A DNA stretch of 64,000 nt, taken from Armigeres subalbatus. Lineage: Eukaryota > Arthropoda > Insecta > Diptera > Culicidae. The stretch's first letter is position 1. Every line of letters starts with the position of its first letter. The translations under genes were made by a program, and so were the position numbers. Shown one piece after another: positions 56,440 to 64,000 of this stretch. The stretch is taken from contig NW_026943003.1 of NCBI RefSeq assembly GCF_024139115.2, positions 224,206 through 288,205 on the forward strand. Direction: 5' to 3'. The notes under the pieces were generated by a model. The model was not told the origin of the DNA and made no database searches. It was given only the letters and a program-made list of their open reading frames with translations.

Positions 56440-56730
56440 AGCTTTGTTTTGGAACTCAACCCACCTTCACCTTAAAGCAACTATGCCCTCGCTTGGTAAA
56501 AGGAACAACATTCTCGTCGAAACCATGGTACTGCTACGTGAGGACAACCTACCACCTCTCAGGTGGCGAATGGGTCGTGTCAATGAGATCCAACCGGGGA
56601 ATCCGTGTTGTCAAAGTTCGCACGAAGGACGAAGACTTCCTTCTAGTGATTTTCAAAGTGTGTGTCCTACAAATTTCTGACAACGACACTCCGTCCAAGT
56701 CAACTCACGAGGAGGATTAATTTCTTCTCC
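56440..56730 (+). pseudogene. BEL/Pao integrase C-terminal fragment
   Basis: LVETMVLLREDNLPPLRWRM in one frame and GIRVVKVRTKDEDFLLVIFK with VCVLQISD in another, separated by a frameshift at about 56570. This is the conserved C-terminal block of BEL integrases just before the 3' LTR. Confidence 0.8.
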
Positions 56731-57480
56731 GTCAGACGCCTGGTGGCGCTGCGGAGGCCTTCGAGTCTCCGCGTCCCAGTTAAGTTTTTGTTTTATAAAA
56801 TATAGTCAAAAAGCTTAGAGAATGTTTGTCCTCCCTAGTCAAGTCCATCCGCCGCGGCAGGAGCCGCCGCTCGTCCGAATGTCTGAAGATCTGCTGTTCA
56901 CTCCGTTGATGTCTGGTCCTTCCAAGGTCGAATCAAGTTCTGATCAGTTCCTGTTCGTCAATTTTGATGCATTGCATCAAGTATTCTGTGGGGGTTAAGG
57001 AATCCACACACAAAGTTTCGTGTCTTGCATGTTTTTCGTCGTTTCGAGCAATCAAACAATCCTCAACCGAGGTCGATTGGCATCTGGAGGCAGACGATTC
57101 GAAGAGGATTCGGTATACGACTCTAGCGAAGAGCTGAACCGGTGTTACACGGACCATGTGGGCAACGATGTATACTAAAGATTTGTCAACGGAACCTGAT
57201 CAGGAGTACCAATATCCTAGAGACCGCAAGCAGATCATCGAGGCTGATAGTCTAGATCGCTGACTGAACTATTAGTGTCCGAGAAGACTGAACAAGCATT
57301 TGCGTATGTAGATAATCATCATTTAATTCAACATCACACCGATCGCCTCACGATCGATGATAGGTACAAGCCGAACAGCAGTTAGAAGACATCGCACGCA
57401 GTCAGTCAGGTCCAAGTAAGTAAAAATTGTACATATCTAATAGTCTTGAATAAACTGTAACAGGGTTACAAAATACACCC
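56731..57480 (+). other. Possible 3' LTR region of the BEL/Pao relic
   Basis: It follows the pol C-terminus directly and contains an AATAAA (57449). No second LTR was found to confirm boundaries. Confidence 0.3.
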
Positions 57481-59086
57481 CAACCTCTCCTATTTAAATC
57501 ATAGCTAAATTTAGGCAAGTAACGTTCTCAGTCACTGAATTTTCTTGCGGTTATTCGTCTAAAAAAGAGTTGGTAAAACATATACAAAATAGGTAGCAGA
57601 TTTAGACCACCGGATAAAGTTACCCGAACCTGACCATCAAAGGCCTCGGGATTTTTCGGTAGAGCTCAGAAGAGGTAGCATGCATACTTTCTCCAACGAC
57701 GATTTGCAACGCCAAACACCAAACAGTGAAGACAGTTTACGACACTAGACAAACGAACAAGCTAGATAGTGAATAGATCATTGAATCGCGATGATGTAAC
57801 ATTTTGGCCAAAATGAGATTTTTATATAGTTTGAATCCTCATACAAAACTACATATTCTGGCAATACGAAAAAAATTGTTCAGGAATGTATGAAAAAAAT
57901 TTCGTTTGTTTGAGAAACTACATATGTCCACGTACTTTGAAGAGCAATTGTGGAGTACTGCTTATATTTTTTGCACTGAAAGTGCCCCAGGGAGTTGAGT
58001 TTTGCCATAAACTATTGATCTGTATCGAAGAAATCGAAATATTCGGTGCAAATTTGTTAAAAAACAGTTTTTTGTTGTTTTTTCGAAATAGTGTAAAATG
58101 GACTTATGCAGTTTCTCAAACAAATGATTCAAATGTAAAATGGGTTAGTAAAACGACACAATAATAACACCAAAAAGATAATAATAGAGTGTTAGTTATA
58201 GGAATCATAACGACAGGGAAGCACAACAAAAACGACAGGTACCACGTGTACGAATTAGTCACTAGGAACAGGTAATTATGTTAAACACAAGACAAAGGAC
58301 TTTACTGACAGTGATAAAACTCGTTTGAAGATTACTCCTTCAAACGAAGTTCCTACTCCTAGGTTTAAAAAAAATACTGTGGAAGTGCCCTTATGTCGTT
58401 GCGCCCTACGTGTCAGTAATACGTGCGGAACCCCCGATCGACTACCGTTAACGAACGGCCAATTTGGGTCCACCCAGAATTGAAGTCGCCCCCTTACGGC
58501 TGGTGCCCGAACATCGGCATCGAAGCTGCGGCAACTGATCGTTTGCTGTCGCCGCCGCCGTCGCCAAGATTCGTAACATCCGTCAACATATGTTGCGTAC
58601 CGACGGAAAGCTCTACCATCGACACGATGCCGCAACGAACGACAATCGCGCGCAACGAATGCAGCATAATCGTCGCCATGGAGGCCAACCCGAAGAAAAC
58701 CCAAGCAACCAAAAAGTACGGATAAGATGGGATGTTTTGCCTTAATCAACTCGCATTTTAAGTAATTTTTTTATCGTGGGAGACGCAGCAGTGAACTTTA
58801 AAGTTCGGTTAAGGGGCTTGGAACTCAATGTGAACCAATAGTGAACCAATAATTGGTTCGGTTAGAAACAAATTTAAGTAAAATCTGAACTTATGGTTTC
58901 TTGGGAAGTGATTCGCAAGTAAGAAGTACTAACCCATATAGGAATAAATCATGGAATTGTAAGATGAATCATGCGACAGCTTCTTTTGCTGCACAAGCTA
59001 GAGTGAACGTTGAACTGTAAGGTGGGAGGATTAAACAGTCGTCTTTCGAGAAAAATCGATTCCTTTTCGCGTATTTTTAGTAGATC
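57481..59086. other. Intronic sequence with a GC-rich island (58390-58725)
   Basis: The island is open in several frames: plus 58423-58725, minus 58494-58712 and minus 58276-58749. The minus frame has a hydrophobic stretch (FLVAWVFFGLASMATIML). No family was recognised, and no splice pattern links it to another exon. Confidence 0.3.
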
Positions 59087-60045
59087 CTAAAGAGCAGCGG
59101 TTCTCAACCTTTTTCTTACGTGGTACCCCTTCAGACCATGGCACAGCTTGAGGTACCCCCTAGTTTTTTTATTTACCGGTAAGCTCAAATGTAAAAGAGG
59201 GTAATTGATTTTTATTGGACTTTTATCAAACCTAATAATTCAATTTGATTTAATTTTCAAGAACATAATTTTGGGCTTCTGACAAATTTACGTACATCGA
59301 CTTATCAATTTTCAACCTTGCTACACGTCGAACTTTTATTTTCCAACATTGAAGTTTTTAAAACAAAATTAATACTTTGGCACAGCAGGTTTACTGGACT
59401 TTTCAAGCCTTTTCGCTGATTTTTGAGAACACAGTAACAAAACTTTCATTTTCTCAACTCCGTTTACTGTTATGAACAATGTACCTGAAATATTTCAAAT
59501 AGAGATTATTAACCTCCAATGTAAAAACTAGCATAAATCTAAACAAGCAACCTCGTCAGTATTTCCGTTTATATTTGCCCTTGAGGACATAATGCATGTT
59601 ATAGAACCTATCCAAAACTTCATGGAAATTACGAAATAGAAATTATGATTTCGTCAACACGTTATGTTGTGTTTTAGAATCAATTTTCACTATATCAATT
59701 GATGAACTTTTCTAAATGGGCGTAATAGATTTTGACCTTGGGCTTTGAACAGCGATTGTAAAATCTCACCAAATCCACAACCTCATAAGAATTATGCTCT
59801 TTATTCAGGACAACAAATCTGCTCAACACAAAAAAAACTGTTCTCTCTGATAGTAACGTCATATGAATGAAATCAGCAGAACAAAACTCGATTAAAAATT
59901 CAAGATCAATTCTAAAGTGATTTTTTTTGGCAATTATATAATACAACATCCGCCATTACGCATGTTTGTCTCAGGTACCCCCAGAGACCAGCAAAGGTAC
60001 CCCCAGGGGTACATGTACCCCAGGTTGAGAACCGCTGCTAAAGAG
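59087..60045. mobile_element. Non-autonomous hAT element with CAGCGGTTCTCAACCT ends, 8-bp TSD
   Basis: The element (59095-60037, 943 bp) is flanked by CTAAAGAG at 59087-59094 and 60038-60045. Terminal inverted repeats are CAGCGGTTCTCAACCT and AGGTTGAGAACCGCTG, typical of the hAT-Tip100/Zaphod style. GGTACCCC motifs are repeated at both ends. No transposase is recognisable. Confidence 0.9.
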
Positions 60046-60403
60046 GATATTTTTAAATGGTCATTAGTTTGTTGGGTTCTAAGTGGTAACGCTACCATCG
60101 TAGGTTTTAGCGAACTCGCCCTGAGGTCTCATAGCCGGAACGGGAATTCATACTTGAGATCGTGCACCTCCACGACAACTTGTTGTCTGGCGCTTAAGTG
60201 GGGGCTGTGATTATCCTTAGTCTGCCTATTAAACCCCGTCCCGTTACAAAACTTTTGCACGTTCACGTCGGTCGATCTCCCTCAGTCGGGTGTGCATTTA
60301 ATTTCAAGTGACTATTGTGTTGTACTATTGTGAACATTTGATTTAAGAATAAAATCGACTTCCAATCGTAAAAGTCGCGTTTAAACTAAAGTACGTTATC
60401 CAC
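60046..60403. other. Unassigned sequence between hAT element and minisatellite
   Basis: It contains CCTATTAAACCCCGTCCCGT and AATAAAATCGACTTCC, reminiscent of an LTR end, but there is no partner copy in the window. Confidence 0.3.
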
Positions 60404-60590
60404 AAAGGCGTTTGCCAGGATTAAAGCAAACCATTGCTATATGATCACTTCTTTAAAAGAAGGCGCTTGTCCGGATTAATTCGATGGTGGATGTAATTTC
60501 TTCTTTACAAGTAGGCGCTTGCCCGGATTAAGGAAATGGTGATGTGATCCCTTCTTTAAAAGTAGGCGTTTGCCGGGATTAATATAGCTT
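60404..60590 (+). repeat. Minisatellite, period about 52 bp, left part
   Basis: AGGCGCTTGTCCGGATTAA-like cores at 60406, 60461, 60513 and 60563, separated by TGGTGGATGTAAT and CTTCTTTAAAAG. Confidence 0.8.
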
Positions 60591-61203
60591 GAGCTTGAGC
60601 TTGAGCTTGATTGACTTCCCGTAGTTGCTACTCCATTATGACCAGATCAGCTGTTCTTGCACAAAGTACCAACAGATGTTTCCTTGGGACTAGCACACAA
60701 ATTCAATGTACAAGTACTGGTGATCTCATTTGTTAGGTTGCACTGGCGCCTGCCACGGGAGAATGCAAGCCAATGTAGCGGAGGAAATGATGATGCAATT
60801 ACTCGTCCACTGCAAGCCGAATATACCTCTGCACTTGCCACGAGTTCATGCGGAATTTGTTGGAATTTCTGGGTTAGGTTGGAGAGGCAGAGGTCCGTCT
60901 TGGTTAACGAGCTGCCAATGTGATAGATGGGAGAAGGTAACTGATGGAATTTCTAATTGGATGTAGGAAACGAGCTCTATAAGTTCATTTCCAATTCTAG
61001 CAGATTACTGTTAGAATACTCAAATTGAAGGTATAGGAATAGTAATGGAAACGGTATGGAAGTCCATTTCCAGTTTTAGCGTTTGCTAGAACATGAGAAA
61101 TTAAGAGAAAGATACAAAGTAGGAGAATGGAACGGACCTGGGATTGAACCCACGACCTCCTGCGTATGAGGCAGAAGCAGTAGCCATATGACTACCAAGC
61201 CCG
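60591..61203 (-). mobile_element. Insertion splitting the minisatellite, with tRNA-derived SINE end
   Basis: The left boundary is a TTGAGC hexamer run (60588-60612). The right end carries on the minus strand GGGCTTGGTAGTCATATGGC (box A-like) and GTGGGTTCAATCCCAGGTCC (box B-like), a tRNA-derived SINE head at about 61130-61203. The body to about 60966 is probably the same SINE. The part from 60600 to 60960 may be a second element. Confidence 0.6.
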
Positions 61204-61545
61204 CTTCATAGGCGTTTGCTGGGACTAATATAATGGAAGAAGTGGTTTCTTCTTTAATAGTAGGCGCTTGTCCGGATTAAGTTAATGGTGGATTTAATTC
61301 CTTCTTTAAGAGAAGGTGCTTGTCCGGATAAAGACAATGGTGGATGTGATCTCTTCTTTGAAAATAGGCGTTTGCCAAAAATGAAGCAATGGTGGATATG
61401 ATCCATTTTTAAAAAGAAGACGCTTGCTCCGATTAAGGCAAGGGTAGATGTTATCCCTTGTTTAAAAGTAGGTATTCGCTCGTGACTGTGTTTGAATATA
61501 GCAGTTTTTGATATGATTTCTTCTTTAGAAGTAGGCATTTTGTCT
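61204..61545 (+). repeat. Minisatellite, period about 52 bp, right part
   Basis: Cores at about 61209, 61262, 61314, 61367, 61419, 61471 and 61534, increasingly diverged to the right. The 141-codon minus-strand frame over it is a by-product. Confidence 0.8.
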
Positions 61546-62430
61546 AGACTTGTAGATACAACTTCTTCAATGAATTCAAATATCTGTCTAGTATGACTTA
61601 AAGTGATAAATTGTAGATAAGATTCAATTGTTGAAATGAAGTCTGCATCTGGAATAAGGCGAAGAAATATGATATCCATTCGTGAACAATTTGTTTGTTA
61701 TTAGACAAATATGAATGTATTTTTTTAATAAATAGTTTCCATATTTCTAAAAAAAAATCTAATATGTTAAATAATCTCTTTTATGAACACTAATAATATC
61801 GAAAATCCCTTCAATAATAAATAATGCCAAATCCTCATTATGCAAAATTACCTTCTTTTTATAATTAATTTTCTATTCTTTAGCTACCAATAATAATCGG
61901 AATCTCCAGGTTCACTATTTCTGGGTAATTGTACATTCTGGCAAATGGTCTATTCTGGGGAATAGCTTTCTGGCAAATGTCATTCAATCTTCTCCGAGGC
62001 TTCTATAAAAAGATCATTTTCGGAGTGAAATAATAGCCTTTCGGTACAACTTACGAAAATCCATGGAATTGTTAAAAAATAGGTTTTAAGAGTCAATAAA
62101 CTACGTTTAAAATTAAAACTGGCAATAAAAAGTTACGTTATATCAAAGTAAAAGTTACTTTACATCAAGGTATGACTGTATTTTATTATCACTATTTCCA
62201 AATGTATAGAATTACTTGACCCTCGGATCGCTATCTAGTTCAACCTACTTCACTAACATGCACCTACGCCCACCAAATTCAGATCAAAAACATGCTTCTC
62301 ATTGACATGAACCATCGACCGGAAATTAAATTTATCCTGAGGGTTCACCGTCATTCCAAAGCAACAACAACTCAATTATCTTCCCCTGCCACCGTTCATT
62401 CACACCGTTTCCGCTTTCTTATCGTTCCAG
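61546..62430. other. AT-rich intron before the last visible dpr exon
   Basis: It contains an inverted end of the dispersed repeat (62005-62050) and ends in a pyrimidine-rich acceptor. Confidence 0.4.
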
Positions 62431-62524
62431 GTGCTGTATCCCCAGCCCCGGGATTCCGGTGTCTACGAATGCCAGATATCCACAACGCCTCCGGTGGGAT
62501 ACTCCATGACACTATCCGTCGTCG
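62431..62524 (+). CDS. dpr-like exon: end of Ig domain 1 with second Ig cysteine
   Basis: This 94-nt exon follows acceptor TCGTTCCAG and ends before GTAAGT at 62525. It encodes residues 135-165, including PQPRDSGVYECQISTTPPVG, with Cys148 pairing to Cys86, and ends in SVV plus the first base of the next codon (phase 1). In dpr proteins this is normally followed by a Glu-Pro step into the second Ig domain, so a next exon starting in phase 1 with AA or AG is expected beyond the window or undetected in the last 1.5 kb. The exon is intact and GC-rich at third positions. Confidence 0.96.
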
Positions 62525-64000
62525 GTAAGTTGCCGCACTGTGTTTCGCTGATCCGATGTTCTTTGCTTGGTGGTTCGCATACACTCACATGAACGAACCT
62601 TTATTAGGGCGGGGAGATGTGGGTACATAATTTTCCAGTGCCAGAGTTGGTGAATTGGTCGTTTTTCTATGAACATGAATCCCAAAGCCGAACCAAGAAG
62701 CATGCGAATCTGGCACCAAGAAATATGCGACCAACCGGGACAAACGAGCAAGAGAGGGGTGGGAATTGTGGCCAGGATGGATAGAAAATTCCGTCCTACA
62801 GATAGTCTTGGAGCTTTTATGAGTTTCGGTCACATGAATATTGAAGGCTAAATTGTGAAGAGTAGACTTGTTCGTAAAATGGAACTTTTTTTGAAATATT
62901 CCGTCAACTGGAACATTCGTTTCAATAAATAAATAATTTCTTATCAATAGATGCTGTTGTACAAATCTGAGCCGTAAAACTTTCAAACAGATCTTGGTAG
63001 ATGGAAGTAACACCATCCAGTACATGAACTGAACATTCATGGTGAACATGCAAGCCATATGATGCTAATGCAATTGTTCAAAAACACGGTAATGCTGCTT
63101 ATATTGATCAAATAGTTTCTAGTTAAAAAAGAAAAATAATTTTGATATAAGTATAACGTTTTTGAACAGGTCTGTGAACAACTAAACCACTCGATAGAGT
63201 CCCTTTCCATCGCTCTTGCACCGAAGCTATCACAGATTACGGAAAGATACCAACCGCAGGATAGGAAGCCGTCTACGCCTACGGGGTTGCCCCATTTCAG
63301 ATTTTTTTCGTCGTTCCTCAGAATGGTTCCCTCGGAAAATTAATGGGACAAAGTGACATGGTTTGCTGCTCCGGCAGACCATTTCGAACTCCCAAACGGC
63401 GATGCGACTGGCAAAATAACCTCTTTACCGTCACCCGATTGTCAGCTCGACGGCCACGAGATCGGCGACGTGGCGCTGGGTTAAATGGGGGTAATATGTT
63501 TTACTTAACGAAGGAGATAAAGGCGATCAATCGTCATTCCATCACGTCGGTCCTCGGCGGGACCCGAAGCCGAGGTATATAAATAAGGGCTATTTTCAAT
63601 TACATTCAAGAAGTGATTGCCATTAAAGCTGGAACTTGAGAAACTATGTGCCTGGAATGCACTGCCAAATGCCGCCAACTTCAATAAATTATCTTATGGA
63701 GTTTGCCACCATCATCACCATCGTTGACGCTGTCGTTGTCGTGTCGAAGCGACTTGTCAAACGCTCTCGAGTTTATGAAAAGTTTTATAAAAGCGTACTT
63801 TACCGTTCGGTAGTCGCTCGTTATCAAAGTTGCGAAGAAGTACATAAAGGATAATGAGATTCTGAGTTCCGGAGTGGATGGTAAATCGCCGCCCAGCACT
63901 GTCAGCCGCTCTTGAACGCTTAATTTTAATTAATGTCCTGGGAACCGACCGAGTTAGAAGTTGGTTCCTTTTGCTGGTAATTGGCGAACAAAAGCCTTGT
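62525..64000 (+). other. dpr-like intron, incomplete
   Basis: It starts with GTAAGT. No second Ig domain exon was recognised before the window ends. A TATA-like sequence occurs at 63576-63585 (separate entry). Confidence 0.6.
63576..63610 (+). promoter_or_regulatory. Possible core promoter (TATA box plus initiator-like TCA)
   Basis: TATATAAATA is followed about 30 bp later by ACATTCAAG, a spacing typical of TATA/initiator pairs. No transcript model supports it; in AT-rich intron such matches can arise by chance. Confidence 0.2.

Larger units (their letters stand above)
52330..56730 (+). mobile_element. Degenerate BEL/Pao LTR retrotransposon, internal region
   Basis: Plus-strand fragments appear in BEL order. 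They are gag (WESYYNSKVVPKYQDLVKFL at about 52520) with a zinc knuckle CPFCGESAHSAFKC (about 52675); protease (VLADLTFHESAAVDLIIGAE at about 52985); an RT/RNase H linker (IPPYLRDERS, LGIKWEPVRTFFGS, FHMFCDASQKAYGVC at about 54010, WTDSIIVNW at about 54250); a later pol segment (WWQGPPWLRLG at about 54555); and the integrase C-terminus (VLLREDNLPPLRW at about 56530 and RVVKVRTKDEDF). The RT catalytic core and most of the integrase core are missing, and stops and frameshifts are frequent. Three MITEs are inserted. LTRs were not identified with certainty. Confidence 0.85.
19880..62430 (+). other. dpr-like intron (42.6 kb), repeat-filled
   Basis: Bounded by GTAAGT and CCAG and splitting Ig domain 1 between LK and VLYPQ. 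It contains most of the window's transposons and tandem arrays. A few unassigned ORFs on the minus strand lie inside and are listed separately. Confidence 0.9.
4965..62524 (+). other. Gene span: dpr-family Ig-superfamily gene (dpr8/9/21-like), 3'-incomplete
   Basis: This is a host gene running over most of the window. Coding exons are 4965-5010, 5294-5532, 19763-19879 and 62431-62524, totalling 165 codons plus one base. All introns are GT...AG, donors are GTAAG(T), and the phases (1, 0, 0, 1) are compatible. The product begins with a short hydrophobic signal peptide, then an acidic linker (about 17-63) and the first Ig domain (about 65-165) with the Cys86/Cys148 pair, Trp98, the family hallmark WIRHRD at 98-103, TYTSDQR at 113-119 and DSGVYECQ at 142-149. 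Dpr proteins are neuronal surface proteins that bind DIP partners and help specify synaptic connections; that is family knowledge. The second Ig domain and membrane anchor should lie beyond 64000. Assignment to the dpr8/9/21 group rests on WIRHRDLHLLTVG and STTPPVG and is tentative. Confidence 0.93.

Noticed and set aside
52330..56730. Endogenous viral element
   Set aside because: All readable blocks (zinc-knuckle gag, protease, WWQGPPWL, integrase tail) are those of a BEL/Pao retrotransposon. No envelope-like or RNA-virus protein was seen.
61254..61679. 141-codon minus-strand ORF with repeated peptides
   Set aside because: By-product of the 52-bp minisatellite, whose period is not a multiple of three.
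62585..63058. 157-codon minus-strand ORF just after the last visible dpr exon
   Set aside because: No recognisable domain. It lies in intron directly after a strong donor, and overlapping frames on the other strand are equally open. It looks like chance.

Overview
The window looks like mosquito DNA, most likely Aedes or another culicine. The evidence is one insect-type neuronal immunoglobulin gene with very long introns, AT-rich introns, and a dense nested load of transposons (RTE, Jockey, Penelope-like, BEL/Pao, hAT, TA-flanked and foldback MITEs, tRNA-derived SINEs). Species assignment is inference.

The only host gene I can support is on the + strand: a member of the dpr (defective proboscis extension response) family of synaptic cell-recognition proteins, of the dpr8/9/21 type. 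Four exons are visible. They are a start exon with the signal peptide (4936-5010, ATG at 4965), an exon opening the first Ig domain (5294-5532), a second Ig1 exon (19763-19879) and an exon closing Ig1 (62431-62524). All splice sites are GT/AG and the phases fit, giving 165 codons before the gene runs off the right edge. The introns are 283 bp, 14.2 kb and 42.6 kb, so most of the window is one gene's introns filled with repeats.

Layout. 1-4.9 kb: RTE fragment, a TTCGGCC repeat split by a defective LTR element, start exon. 5.5-19.7 kb (intron 2): two solo Penelope repeats with hammerhead-like cores, a Jockey 3' end, a hAT relic, an internally deleted RTE (+), a near-complete but frameshifted RTE (-), foldback elements and a duplicated composite repeat. 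19.9-62.4 kb (intron 3): a hAT element carrying a TA-flanked element; a 153-bp satellite in both orientations; a Penelope-like retroelement broken by two DNA-transposon insertions; a duplicated unidentified ORF; a palindromic tRNA-like element; more foldbacks; three copies of a ~60-bp minisatellite; a degenerate BEL/Pao element with clean MITE insertions; another hAT element; and a ~52-bp minisatellite interrupted by a SINE-like insertion.

The most interesting system is the Penelope-associated repeat family. Its members carry a hammerhead-ribozyme-like core and occur as solo and foldback copies, one with an 11-bp target-site duplication, besides the flank of the Penelope-like element itself. 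No prokaryotic features, CRISPR, rRNA or recognisable viral genes were seen.
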